Positions 52,077 through 63,850 of a stretch of 64,000 nt of DNA are shown in pieces (the first letter of the stretch is position 1; the number at the start of each line of letters is the position of its first letter). The translations under genes and the position numbers were made by a program. The notes under the pieces were generated by a model. It was not told where the DNA came from and ran no database searches. It worked only from the letters and a program-made list of their open reading frames with translations. This DNA comes from Notospermus geniculatus (taxonomy: Eukaryota > Nemertea > Pilidiophora > Heteronemertea > Lineidae), in contig NMRB01001624.1 in NCBI GenBank assembly GCA_002633025.1, positions 68,529 to 132,528 of the forward strand, given 5' to 3'.

Positions 52077-52790
52077 TCACTTTGCAGCTGATTTCCTTAC
52101 ACACGTTTGCAGAACTTTTTTCACATCACGACGAAATTTTTGTCCGCCCCCGAGGAAGTAGATGTAAAAGTTAACTGCATAATTCGTCAGCCACAGTTCA
52201 TTAACAATTGCAAATTCAAAGTCATAACGAGCTGCCCAATAACTATTACTCAAATCGTAAACATCTATATTGTCGTAAATGCGTATAGGAATCGAGCACA
52301 TGATGTAAACTGATGACGTCAGCAGCAGCAGTTTTGTCAGATTTGCTTCCGTTGCCTTTTTCTTGGTGTTTGCTTCCATTTTTTTTCTCTCCTTTGTAGC
52401 TTTCCGAATGTTAAATACTATGATGCCATTACAAAAAATGATGGTACAAAAAGGTACGATGCAACCAATTAACAAAAGATATATATTATGCAATCTCTCC
52501 AGCCATCTTGCCTCAGGGAAGTCAACAACAAGGGATAGAGAACTTGCTTCAGGTAATTGATAAACGAAAAACATAGATATATGAATGATCATCTCGAAGA
52601 TAGAGGTTCCAACTATCATCTTGATAGCTTTAGAAGGCGTACAAATGGAAGGAGCTTTCATTGGAAACGTAACAGCAATAGCTCGGTCTGCGGTCATTGC
52701 AGCCAAAGTCATGCCAGATGTAATTGCGAATGAAAGTCCGAAGTACCAGACAGAACTACAAATGAAATGGTCCATGGAGCATGTGCTCGC
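52077..52790 (-). CDS. Class A GPCR, exon with TM3-TM7
   Basis: The open frame runs to 52823, with a 3' splice site TTCACCCAG at 52791. It begins in ECL1 with the conserved pre-TM3 Cys. TM3 carries MTADRAIAVTFPMKAP (DRA for DRY), TM5 is IYLLLIGCIVPFCTIIF, and ICL3 is Lys-rich (TKERKKMEANTKKK). TM6 is LLLTSSVYIMCSIPIRIYD. TM7 shows VNFYIYFLGGGQKFRRDV, where NFYIY replaces NPxxY. It lacks TM1-2, which a minus-strand exon at 60766-61068 could supply across a 7.9-kb intron. The junction phases do not match directly (2 against 0), so a small exon may be missing or these are separate genes. Confidence 0.8.
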   Translation of the reverse strand, partial: ASTCSMDHFICSSVWYFGLSFAITSGMTLAAMTADRAIAVTFPMKAPSICTPSKAIKMIVGTSIFEMIIHISMFFVYQLPEASSLSLVVDFPEARWLERLHNIYLLLIGCIVPFCTIIFCNGIIVFNIRKATKERKKMEANTKKKATEANLTKLLLLTSSVYIMCSIPIRIYDNIDVYDLSNSYWAARYDFEFAIVNELWLTNYAVNFYIYFLGGGQKFRRDVKKVLQTCVRKSAAK

Positions 52791-52835
52791 CTGGGTGAAC
52801 GTGCCAGAAAAACAAAATGACAAGTGTTAAATTGA

Positions 52836-53777
52836 AATGTTCCAGGGCAAGTCTTGAGTTCCTGGGTAATACGATTATGGTCAAAATTTCAAGGTCAAAA
52901 CATTCTCACCTGCGTAATTCATGACATATGTGCCAAAGCCCATTTTCCAAGATGGCCACCTGGTAGGCATATTATTTGTGGTCCAATTGGGCGCCAATTT
53001 GCTGTACAGATAGAGGGTACCTAGATACATTACCACACCAAGTTAGAAGACACTAGCCACGAAACGTGCCACGAAATGGCATTTTTTTACTTTGACCTCT
53101 GTGATTTTGAAAAGTAGGTCAAATCAAAAACTCATTACATATGTCATGTCCACCAATAGATGCACGTATGATGAAAATTGGCAGACGATCAAGTTGTTAG
53201 TTTAGGAATTATAGCATAGGCCAAATACCGATGTAATCAACTCTTCCCCATCTATTATTAAGCACTACAATTTCAAACGACACATGATTTTCTGCATGTT
53301 CATACACCATACCACAAGTGCTACACAGTTTAAGGAGTAATCCTAGTGGTGAGATCAGGAACCAGCTGCTGGAACTTCTTTTGATATCACTTCGCGTGAT
53401 ATTGCCAGGATGATTAACCAAAAATTGTTGATTAGCGAAGGTTATTTATCTTCACTATTGATAAATGGTACTACTGTATTGCCCTCGTACTTATCAACAA
53501 CATAAGTTATAATACAAAAAGCTGATACTAGTATTCAGTCAAACTATGACGAACTGCATGCACAAGACACAAGGAGGACATACCGTGGATGATCGTGGTA
53601 CCAATCTACAGAAAACGTTGTTGATATCACTGCGTGTGATTGATAATTAAATAGCACTTACACATGATTAACCACTCCAAAAATAACTGATCAGCGAACA
53701 TTATTTCTTCCTATAATAACATTATGATCCTAACAATATTACCCTCGTATTTCTATCAGCCACTGCTACCAATCTTT
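52836..53777. other. Non-coding stretch (intron or intergenic)
   Basis: No gene. Two diverged direct copies of a roughly 250-bp segment begin near 53380 (TTGATATCACTTCGCGTGATATT) and 53620 (TTGATATCACTGCGTGTGATTG). Confidence 0.45.
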
Positions 53778-53952
53778 GACCTCGTTCACACGGGCGTATA
53801 GCGTAGAGCGTAAAAAATACTTCTAGCTTGAGTCAATATTATACGCATACGCTTCTTGACGCCAGTCTTGTGGATAGCTCATCGACTCAAGCTAGAAATA
53901 TGTTTACGCTCTACGCGTTACGCGCTACGCTATACGCCCGTCTGAACGAGGC
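53778..53952. mobile_element. Fold-back MITE
   Basis: GACCTCGTTCACACGGGCGTATAGC pairs with GCTATACGCCCGTCTGAACGAGGC; inner TCTAGCTTGAGTC pairs with GACTCAAGCTAGA. Its end motif (GTTCACACGGGCG) recalls other fold-backs in the window. Confidence 0.75.
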
Positions 53953-54119
53953 CTTTCAAAACTATATTTTTGGAAATCGGAAAAACGCGCGTTCAATCAA
54001 TCTCGCTCCTAGTAAGTTATTCTTCCTATGCTCAACATTAGTCATGCTATGACAGTAGTTTGAATAGTTGCAAAGGGATAGAGCTTGGATCTTCTTTTCA
54101 CCTCTCGACCTTGCCAGGG

Positions 54120-54485
54120 ATGGCTGTAGCCGGAAGTGGTACCATTTCGTGTTTTATTATGTTTATTTCATCAAATTCATTTCTTTTTAGAGGTGTCTGG
54201 GTTAAATATTGTAGAATGCTAACAGATATACTGTGGTCTCGGAGTTATGCCGGACTGGGCGCAGTCAGGCCTAGCCGTACTTTTAGGGAAGGTATAGCCC
54301 AAACAAAAATGATTTGGTATCGGAGCATGTCTCAGGATTATTCATATCCGCCCACACCACAATTTCAGTCCACAGGCCCAACCCCAAATTCCCCAGAACC
54401 AATGGGTGGAGATGGAGTCGAATCCGGCATAACGCCGAGACCACGATATTTCGATAGAATTGGGCGAAGATTGCATCCGACATGA
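54120..54485 (+). CDS. Unrecognised small ORF
   Basis: About 121 codons from ATGGCTGTAGCCGG. It has a hydrophobic N-terminal third (SCFIMFISSNSFLF), then a Pro/Ser/Gly-rich C-terminal half (SYPPTPQFQSTGPTPNSP, EPMGGDGVESGI). I do not recognise it. It may be a real short gene, a first exon, or a chance frame. There is no supporting neighbour. Confidence 0.25.
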   Translation: MAVAGSGTISCFIMFISSNSFLFRGVWVKYCRMLTDILWSRSYAGLGAVRPSRTFREGIAQTKMIWYRSMSQDYSYPPTPQFQSTGPTPNSPEPMGGDGVESGITPRPRYFDRIGRRLHPT

Positions 54486-57113
54486 CAGAACAAGTTGCAT
54501 TCAACAGATTCGTCGTCTGCTACGCTGGACAGGCCCATGAGACTGGCTTCGCTCGCAAAGCCAAAAATAATTAAATTGGTGGCGCCACCACCACTCTCAA
54601 ACCGGGACACGTGCGAATAACTACGTTGTCGGCGAATGGCCCAGGTGTAGGCCTACTACGTACATTTTGTAATGTTTTTTGTGTAGTTCGTATTGCCACC
54701 GCAAGATGGCTCCCTCTCCGTTCGCAGGGAAAACACCTCTAGGAGATCGCATACCGTGCTCCTTTAAACTGTAATATCTCCTGATGTATGATAAATACAA
54801 CACAATTGCACCACAATTGCGCTTATGCAGTGCTGCGATCAGGACATGGCATAAATTTCATTATGTATTGGGTGTGGAATGATGTCCGGTGCAAAATCAC
54901 ACGTCAACTAGAATTGACTTGACAGTCAATTTGAAGACCGCCCTAGAGATAAGTAAGTATGGCTGAGGCAAGCTGTGGTGTGTTGTGATGTGAATGATCT
55001 GAAGTCATAGAGGAATTCATCGTTGTTGGTGAGCATTGGCGATGTGGCCAGTGAAATAAGTTGTGATATATTATTTGTAGTGAGAGAAAGTGGGTGGCAT
55101 GGATTTAAGTACAACAAATAAGATGTGTCACATATGGCCACCTCAAGTCCAATATGGCTTTAAGTACGTCAGTAGGCCATGGCCCATGGGAGTAGGTCAG
55201 TAGGTCAGTTCAAACCCACCCGTCAAACATGACTACCTTGGCTAATCTCGTCTTTAAGTAGGTCATTAGGTCATGGAAGTAGGTCAGCACTGAGAAGTGA
55301 ATAAGTATAAGTATGTGGGTGCCAAAGAGTTAATTCAAGTGAGCTGGCTTCCCTGAGTAACACAGCAAAATGACTTTTCAAAGTCCACGCATTGTATATG
55401 ATCTTTAAAATGCAAACGTCAGGAGGCAAATTTAGGCCTAGTAAAACGGCTGGCTAATCCAGACCTGCCTACACCATTGTCAATTTTGGGGGAAGAAGTT
55501 TCCTAAAAATGTGTGCAATCGCATATTTTGTTGTAAAATTACGAGCCAAATTCCCTAAAAAAGTGTACAATTGCATATTTTCGTGTACACAATTGCAAAC
55601 CCATGAACCAAGCCTTTCAATCAACAGAAACCCACTGGTTCAGTCTGCACTTGTTTCTAAAGGATAAAATGCTGCCTTAGAACAAGGTATCTGTGGAAAT
55701 GAATCCACAGAGAGCTCACAACAAGGCAAGGACATCTAGCCCACTGCCCCTTTAAGTGACCTCACAGACTGTCCCTTAAACTCAACAGCTGACGTGTGAG
55801 GCCAGTCTGACCGATGAGCAAGTGAGCAGTTCCCCTCTTGAATGCCAATGCCATTGCCAGTACCGATGCCAATGCCAGGTTTTGAACCAACCCGAAACTA
55901 TCTGTCATCAGTAGTGAAATATTGTATTTTTTTATTCTGATACACCCTGTGTGCAAATAATAAAAATATAGGAAATAAAATCAACCTCAAAACAAAACTA
56001 TTTTGGAGTGACAAACTATTTCAGTAATCCTCTAAAGAGATAAACAAGCAAAAAGTGTTTATAACTACACCAAAAACGAAGTGATAAGCTAACAGGACTT
56101 AACAGATGAACACTACACTCCAGGCATAGCTGATTCACCGTCTATAATAGATTTAATACACTGTCATCCTCACCCAAGACAGAACAAAAGTAGTGACGTC
56201 ACGCAGCACAAGCAGACCTAATAGAATTTAGAAATTCTGGTTTTGCCAGTGCATCAGATGGCGATGGTCATGATGGTGAGGGTTGATGAGTGGGATTTTC
56301 AGCCAGCAAAAATCATGAAAATAACAAAAGTTACACTGCGGATGACATTGGGAATCAATAGTGATGTAGTGTGTAGGTAGGAAAAACCAATCCTGTGACT
56401 TAAATCATAATAAAAAGTTTAGTTTTCGAGTTATCCTTAGCCATTCGAAATTTCGGATATCCGGAGAGCGACACAAACTTAAGTAAAACCAATGAAGACC
56501 GCCCTCATTGAGGTGAGGGCGGTCTTAAAAAGTGAAATATAAACGAGCATAAGAAATTCTACTCAGTTCACAATGATACATAGGCCTAAAATGATCAATC
56601 TGCCCACTGTCAACCGGGCTTCCGAAACTAATAGCAGCAAAGTTCGTGCGGACCAACACACAGGAAAATCTACGTGATTGGTGCTCAATAACAGTGTTCT
56701 AGTCAGAAATTTGTCCAAACAGGGCGGGTTGACTGCATTTTCCTATGATGTTAAGGCCCTGGATTTTCAAACAGGGCGGGAGTGAAATTCAAACAGGGTG
56801 GTTTAATAGAAATGCATTGCAAGTTACATTTTTAAACAGGGTGGTAAAATGACCTCTGAATTTTGAACAGGGTGGTACCGCCCTGTGAAACTGGCCTGGC
56901 TAGAACACTGAATAAGAAGGAATGGGTCCGCTATATGCGTTGAATTGGGCCGTAATGACACGTATTGGTCAAATCACTGACAGTTCCTATTCTGTTCAAG
57001 GAGTACAAAATTGCAGTGTCATTGGATGAAAGAAAATGGTCCCAGGACAGATGTGTCTGGGAATGGCATTTTGACTGGTGCCAACCATTCCATCGGGTGG
57101 GTGCCATTGAATG
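54486..57113. other. Non-coding stretch with dispersed repeats
   Basis: Contains a roughly 490-bp dispersed repeat (55461-55950), a perfect small hairpin (56495-56526, AAGACCGCCCTCA/TGAGGGCGGTCTT) whose arm also occurs at 54934, and AACAGGG(C/T)GG words repeated five times at 56718-56880. No gene seen. Confidence 0.5.
55461..55950 (+). repeat. Dispersed repeat, copy 1 (second copy at 61821)
   Basis: Starts AGACCTGCCTACACCATTGTC and contains AAAAAGTGTACAATTGCATA and CTTAGAACAAGGTATCTGTGG. The copy at 61821-62611 ends with the inverted motif GTAGGCAGGTCT, so the family has TIRs; copy 1 lacks that right end. Confidence 0.75.
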
Positions 57114-57473
57114 CGGCATGGAGAAAACGCGGAATTCCACGGAATTCCGCTAGACATAATTTGGTGCTCTGCAGTTTATACAGTACTATCAACTGGTGTG
57201 AAACTTGTCACGTGGATCATCCCCGCCCGTCCCCTCCCCTTATCTCTTATCATATTGGCACTAGCCTAGATACGAGGTAGCAAGGTGGTTGGGCTACAGA
57301 AACAATCTCGCTGTGGCTGCATTCCAACTGCTTTGCTTGTCCTTGTTATTTCATTATTATTATATGCTACATGTGTTGAGGCCAGTGTATAGTTTATTCC
57401 ATTGTTAAAAGCTATAATTACAGTTACGGATTCTTGGCGGATTTCCGTGGAATTCCGCGTTTTCTCCATGCCG
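57114..57473. mobile_element. Fold-back MITE
   Basis: CGGCATGGAGAAAACGCGGAATTCC at 57114 is inverted as GGAATTCCGCGTTTTCTCCATGCCG ending at 57473. The interior, about 280 bp, is non-coding. Confidence 0.75.
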
Positions 57474-57944
57474 GATTGAACGTTCATCTCCAACACTGCA
57501 CTCTTAGACTTGCACGTTTGTCCTGGACATTATTCCGTATTCAAGATGTGTCATATCTAACGTGCTGATCTGATAGTTTAGTATCATGTTTCTATGGGGT
57601 GTAAAATGAACCAGAAAAACGTTTGCTGTACATTAAAATATCAGGGTCGGCCATGTTGGTTTTTGGCCGCCATATATGATTTGAGGCAAATTTCCAGGGT
57701 GCCCAAAAGCTTATTTGCGAAAGTATGGTCTACGTGACAGGAATCCACTGCAAAATCTTTGATAGAAAAAGGTGCCAGTTCTTTCCTGGCCTGGACCTGT
57801 CTATTACTTTTGGTGCAGTTTCATTGTATTCGGTTTGATACTTCAAGAGTTATTAGGCTTTGAAAAGTGGGACTTTTTTAAAGAACCCGATATATCCTCG
57901 TTTCTTCTCGACAAAATTGTATCGCATTCTGGAACGGCCCCCGA

Positions 57945-58112
57945 ACACCATCAAATTTATTTTCACGAAATAAATTTGACCAAAATGTTCGATCGTGAAC
58001 GACGGGAAACTTGACACAACCTGTCCATCCGTGTGACGAACTTCCCGCCGTTCACGATCCAAGATTTCGATCAAATTTATTTCGGCAAATTAAATTTGAT
58101 CGTGTTCGGCGG
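57945..58112. mobile_element. Fold-back MITE
   Basis: GAACACCATCAAATTTATTT... pairs with ...AAATTTGATCGTGTTC; inner GATCGTGAACGACGGGAA pairs with TTCCCGCCGTTCACGATC. Confidence 0.7.
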
Positions 58113-58585
58113 CCATTACATTTTGAAATTGCATGTTATATCATTGTCTTAGCCCCATCACTATCTGATGAAAACAGTTTCCAAGTTTTGTGAAATACTT
58201 CACTACTTAATATTTGCTGTACAAACAACACTTACAGTGTTAACGCCCATTAACAGATTTTTTATGAAAGTAGTTATTTATGCATATGTCGTAGGCGCTT
58301 GTCTACAAAACTGCGTGAGATGCTGAAAGCAGTTTTAAAGTATCATCGCCTAAGCACACTACACATGCTGCATTAGTATCCATATCTCAATATCTCTACC
58401 ACATTTCATCAATTTCTACAACTCCGCAACGTTTTAAAGTACATGTATTGGTATTATCTCCGATTGTGCTCTTAAACCATGTAAAGACACGGTTGCGATG
58501 CGGCCTAAATGATACTTTCTCAAAAACAAAAAAAAAGTGATTGTTCTCTAAATAAATTGGCAAAGTATTTGAGTACGTTTTTCCT

Positions 58586-60693
58586 GTTATTAGAGAGGTT
58601 AAGAAGTCCTACGATAAACGCTAACGCTAACTTTATTAACGACAATATCGTTACCGTGCAAAAACTACCTTTGTTAGGTGAAGATGCGAACTTGACAAGA
58701 ACGCAAATGCTACTGTTGTCATTCATTGTGAGTCACAAGCCAATGAATGGCATTGTAGGCCTACTGATCAAGGTCTGCTGTTATCTTACCTCATTGTCAT
58801 GGGCCTTCCATTGTCATTAGATCACCTGGGGTGAGCTTTTGTCGTGGTGCAGCGTCAGTCGCCTGTTAAGCCTTGTTCACACTGGCGGAGCGGTGCGATG
58901 CGTTGAAAAAAATCGCCAAGCGGTATCAGTTTTGACACAGCGCGAGGCTCAGTTACGTGGGGGAATACTGGCATACCACGTGGGGGATCATCCTGGTCTT
59001 ATGGCCATATTTATTTATAGGCATTTCAATACCTGCCTTCTGCTCTGTTCTGTGGTCAATGGCTTACTGGATATAGCATAACCATAAAAAGCATAACATA
59101 ATCTTAAACCTAGTACCCAAAGTTATACCCCAGTTGAGATGAACAGAAAGTGTCCTGGATATCATGTTTTTTTACATGGGAGCGAGGTGCAGATGGCACG
59201 TGCAGAGGGAGCGCATCTTGTGCAAGACCCCATAACAGTTGGTGTTCAGCATCAGAGGCGATTTCGAGAAAAAAGCAAAAGAAGGGTTTTAGTTTAATGG
59301 AGAATGCATTACACAGTCAAACTTCGAACGAGTATTCTGCAACACCTGTCGCTTCGAAATCGATGTGATCTTCACAAAATGTACATTGCGACCTACCTAT
59401 TTCAAATATGCCATTAANAAAAATTAGCATTTGCTTGCAAGCAAATACTTCAAGTAGGAGCAGCATTTGCTGAAAGGAAAAGATTGTGCTTGTTTTCGTA
59501 TGAATAAAGTGGACATTTTTACTGCGAATGCTTTGCTGGGAAGTTTCAAGGAAGTACTTGAAGGTCATATCCCGATGTCGTTTTTCCTATGAATGGTCTG
59601 CACCGTGAACTGATGGTGGTCTATTTCATCGTGTGGTTTTGGCATTGTTCGCTGGGGTCAATCGGGTTATGTTTTGACTGCGCTGAGGACCCTTTTTGCG
59701 TATCGTGTGCACGAACTGGGATTCTCACATTTTGATCGACTGCTGGCTGAAAGGTGTCCGCGGAAATAAAGTTTTTTTGCAAAACATGTAAATATTTTTT
59801 TTCTCTGATTAATAAACATTTTTTCTGCAACATAAAGTTATTTCCCCAGAATTGTAGGGCGCGGAAATTAAAGTTTTTTCGTGGAGTTAGATTTTTTCGC
59901 CGAATTTAAAATTCCCTGTGATAAACTCGGAGAAAATAAGGTAAAGGGTAAGGCAGATGTGCTAGGAACAGGAAATTGACCAATCAGTCGAAGAAGTGGG
60001 GAACAGATGCTGTTGTCGTTGATAAAGACCATTTGCTTAAATTTTCAATCCACGACTGGGGCAACCTTGAAAATTCGAAGGATTTCCTGCCTGGTAAAAA
60101 GCATATGCTCAACTTTATTCATACGGACACAAGGATTTACTAAATTTCGAAGCAAACGCAAGATGCTGAAAAGCATTTGCTTTATATGAAGGATAACCTA
60201 AATTTTCCTAGCATTTCCTACAGTTTTATTCATACGGGTACAGGTAAATGCCTAAAAATCGGTAGTTAAAGCAAAATGCTAGTTTTTACTCATATGGCCC
60301 AAGAGGTGCTGGCGTCACTCTGACAACCAATCACCTAGCGGAACGACAAGAAACTAGGTATCCGCGCCACTGTCATGGTGGGCGTGGAAATAATGAGTAC
60401 TCCCGATTATGTTATGCTTTTTATGATTATGCTATATCCATTAAGCCGTGGTCAATTGGGGGAAACCGACCATCAAACTATTACCCAAGAGGCATAATTC
60501 GGTGTGTTCATAATAGTCTATTACCTACCGACTATTTTTAAGACACCGAATTATGCCTCTTGGGCATAAAACATTTTGCGCGGTGGAGATTTAGCGGTGA
60601 GTGTTATTGACTTCGCCAGGTGGCAACATGCTGACGCCAATAAAGTTAGCGTTAGCGTTTATCGTAGGACTTCTTAACCTCTCTAATTAATAA
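58586..60693. mobile_element. Nested palindromic element, 2.1 kb
   Basis: Outer arms 58586-58638 and 60640-60693 are inverted (AAGAAGTCCTACGATAAACG against CGTTTATCGTAGGACTTCTT). Inner arms 59052-59103 and 60405-60456 are inverted (TACTGGATATAGCATAACC-like). A third short pair lies at 60484-60505 / 60543-60564. It includes dispersed-repeat copy 59228-59417 and the N at 59418. No transposase seen. Confidence 0.75.
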
Positions 60694-60765
60694 CCATGAT
60701 ATGTAGAGGAACAAACGTATTAGATATTTCACCTGTGCCAAACCATTTTCAACACCTTGTACTTA

Positions 60766-61068
60766 CCGTAGGTACATTAAATTATCCACACGGCCTTTAG
60801 AAACATCATATACTGCAATGAGGGTGTAGAGTAACTCGTTCACTAAGACCACACTATCAACAACTGCCAAGCCTGCCATGTAGACACATGTGCTGATACG
60901 TCGGTTGTCCTTTCTGGTGGTGACAAGTAAAGACATCATGTTTCCTATCAATCCCATCGTAATGATGAAGAAAGGCAGCCACTTGATGAAGAATGTAGTA
61001 GCTAGTTCCAGGCTGGGAAATGAATGAACCTCTTTGGTGGGAATAGTTGCTGGCGGTGATGATTCCAT
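60766..61068 (-). CDS. Class A GPCR, first exon with TM1-TM2
   Basis: The ATG at 61068 starts MESSPPATIPTKEVHS, a short extracellular N terminus. TM1 is FFIITMGLIGNMMSLLVTT with the GN motif, followed by RKDNRRIS in ICL1. TM2 is VYMAGLAVVDSVVLVNELL. The exon ends CTACG|GTAAGT in ECL1. Remaining TMs would lie further left on the minus strand; the TM3-TM7 exon at 52077-52790 is the only candidate in the window. Their intervening 7.9 kb is filled with fold-back elements. Confidence 0.75.
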
Positions 61069-61156
61069 GGCTTCGACGTTGGTGAAATGAGCCTAAGGTG
61101 TCACGATGCAGTAAGAAACGCCTAATAAACAAGAGCTATCATCACTTCTAGTTCTT

Positions 61157-61282
61157 AAAGCTGCGTTTAGCGGACACCCTGAATGCGGAAGCAGTATATG
61201 CTATGCATTTTCTTTTCGCATACAACATATCGCTACCGCATCCCGTATACCGCATTCCGAATGTCTGGTAAACGCAGCTTTA
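61157..61282. mobile_element. Hairpin MITE
   Basis: AAAGCTGCGTTTAGCGGACA pairs with the region ending TGTCTGGTAAACGCAGCTTT. Located just upstream of the GPCR first exon. Confidence 0.7.
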
Positions 61283-61536
61283 AAGTCTACCCCAAACTAA
61301 TCGGAAACATTTCATGCCAATGTGCAAAGAGAGTGTAAAATATACCATCACTGCAAAAAGTACACGATGGTATATCTTATCTTACAAATGACGGAAAATT
61401 TGCAATTGTAGCAAAAATAGGTTTCCTCACTATAAATTTTGAAAAGCTGCTCAGGAGCACTTGCGCTGACCGAAAATCAGTCTGTAGCTTTTGAAGTTTG
61501 CACGATACTTATACATGTGCAATGATGACTGATTAA

Positions 61537-62999
61537 GCCCATGTCACACTGTGGCGACTAAAGCTCAGTTTATACTTCGACGCACGACCATCGCTGGCGA
61601 CCGACGCGCGTCCTTGCGTTGGACGCCGATCCCGTCGTGCGATTTTGTCCGCGTCCCACCGCGGGAGTGTGAATGCTCTCAGTCTCGCGATAATTTTTAG
61701 TTACATAAGTCATTACGTAACAACGGCGTAACCTATTTTCAACTCCGTAATACCACCGCGGCATTTGAATTCAGTGCCTTTCGATGCATAAACATGAGCC
61801 TAGTTGATCCCAGGGATGATCAGACCTGCCTACCCCATTTTCAATTTTGGGGTAAGAAGTTTCCCAAAAATGTGTACAATCGCATATTTTGGTGTACAAT
61901 TATGGGCGAAGTTCCCTAAAAAAGTGTACAATTGCATATTTTGGTGTACAAAATTGCAAACCCAAGATTCAAGTCTTTCAATCAACAGGAACCCACTGGT
62001 TCAGTCTGCACTTGTTTCTAAAGCATGAAATGCTGCCTTAGAACAAGGTATCTGTGGAAATGAATCCACAGAGAGCTCACAACAAGGCAAGGACATCTAG
62101 CCCACTACCCCTTTTAAGTGACCTCACAGACTGTCCCTTAAACTCAACAGCTGACGTGTGAGGCCAGTCTGACCGATGAGCAAGTGGGCAGATTTCCACT
62201 CTTGAATGCCAATGCCATTGTCAGTGCCGATGCCAATGGCAGGTTTTGAACCAACCAAAAACCACACTCCAGGCAGAGCTGGTCGGCGCAGTAAGGTGCT
62301 CAGATGATCAAATTTGAGCAACCACGTGTCGGTCTTATCCAGTGCGTCTGGCAGTCGGGCATGTCCTTGTACCAATACAGAAACCCCCATAAAGGGCCAG
62401 GAACTCCACGGGAAGGTTTGTGGATGATATTGGAGACTTTGAAGGCGAAAATTTGTTTTATTTTGAAGTTTACTGATCGTACGAAATAGAAATACAGCGT
62501 ATTTGAGACGCTTTTCTTTGCGTAAGAAATGACCCTCAAATCGTACAACGTACAATCACCGCATTCTGGCGTACAAAATACGCTAAATCGTACAATGTAG
62601 GCAGGTCTTCCCATGACCACAAAACTCTTCATTCATTGGTAGGTCGCCGCGATCGGACGCAGAGAGTTCAAATTGGTTGAACTCTGGAAAATCGCACGCC
62701 AAGAGGTCGTGCGTCCTGACGCCGATGGCAAACGCAGAGGAACGCTGGAGTATGAATCAACACGACGATGTCGGCGTCCAGATTTTGATCGTGCGTCGGA
62801 CGCCGATGGTCGTGCGTCGAAGTATAAACTAGGCTTTAGGCGGGCGAATCCCCGCAAACTAGAATGAAATGGTCCATAGACCATGTGCTCACCCCCTTGG
62901 AAATAGTGTAATGACAGAGAGAGGTATGTACATGGTCCATGGACCATTTCATTCCAATTCGCGGTAATTCGCCCGCCTAAGTCGCCTCAGTGTGACCTG
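61537..62999. mobile_element. Three-level nested fold-back insertion
   Basis: Outer element: GTCACACTGTGGCGACTA at about 61543 is inverted as TAAGTCGCCTCAGTGTGAC near 62995, with inner arms 62837-62888 / 62927-62980 (GGCGGGCGAAT / ATTCGCCCGCC). A second element, 61562-62836, is inserted near its left end (AGTTTATACTTCGACGCACG against CGTGCGTCGAAGTATAAACT), bounded by TA. Inside that is the dispersed repeat 61821-62611. Order of insertion follows from the nesting. Confidence 0.75.
61821..62611 (+). repeat. Dispersed TIR element, copy 2
   Basis: Starts AGACCTGCCTACCCCATTTTC and ends GTAGGCAGGTCT. The left 450 bp match 55461-55950. Non-coding. Confidence 0.75.
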
Positions 63000-63693
63000 G
63001 ACTTAACATGCCTGTTGATCAAAGACAACATACATGTACCTTTATAAATTAATCGAATGGTCATTCAGTTATGCTCCCAGACACTTGGGTTTTTCTCTAA
63101 ATACAAGCACTCGAGAATCAAGTTATAGTTTTACTCTTCATCTGCGTACACCAATACAATTCGAAATATTATAGCCAGCGATTACTTTGTAACATTTGAG
63201 ACCATCAAATTACAAAGAATTTAGATCGTTTGAAATCGAAGTCGTTTGCAAATTCTTACAACAGCAACGCAGAGCGTGGCATATGCCCTAAACTGATAGG
63301 TTGTCTGTGGGCATGGCCCAGATGGTACATTTGGGGAAAGTGCTGGTGCAGGTCATTAAAATGAGCCTTCCCTCATAGAGACAAACACTCACACAAAATT
63401 TCAAGTTGATTGCTCAAAGTGCTCACAAGATAACTGACAGACATCAAAATGGCCACCATAGCCGCCATCTTGTCCTGGTCATCAAAGGGAACGTTCAATT
63501 CATAGAGACCAGTATAAGCGTAAAACATTTGAGGGCAATTGCTCAAATCGTTCTCAAGATATCTGATGGAAATCGAGTTGAAGTTCGCCACTACAGCCGC
63601 CATCTTGGATGTGCCGCGGACTACGAAAACGCATCGGACAATAAAGCTGCGTTTCCACGAGGCGTGTGCGGGCACGGGCAGAAAAAATTGATC
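63000..63693. other. Non-coding stretch with local duplication
   Basis: Two diverged copies of a roughly 125-bp unit (63370-63480 and 63500-63610) share AGCCGCCATCTTG and ATTGCTCAAA. No gene seen. Confidence 0.5.
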
Positions 63694-63850
63694 TTAAGCT
63701 GCTTTTCCACGAGGCGTCTGCGGGCGCGGAATAGGAGGCGGGAGCGGGTGCGGGTGAAACAGCTAATGGGAAATACGTTGGATCGAATTTTTCCACCCGC
63801 GCCCGCCTCCTATTCCGAGCCCGCAAACGCCTCGTGGAAAAGCAGCTTTA
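63694..63850. mobile_element. Fold-back MITE
   Basis: TAAGCTGCTTTTCCACGAGGCG pairs with CGCCTCGTGGAAAAGCAGCTTTA; the GGAATAGGAGGCGGG arm continues the stem. Partial relatives flank it at 63643 and 63848. Confidence 0.75.

Noticed and set aside
56495-56526. GC-rich hairpin as a rho-independent terminator
   Set aside because: Eukaryotic context; the arm sequence also occurs at 54934, suggesting a repeat end.
62124-62947. Minus-strand ORFs of 104-143 codons
   Set aside because: They fall within nested fold-back repeats, and parts recur at the dispersed copy near 55.8 kb.
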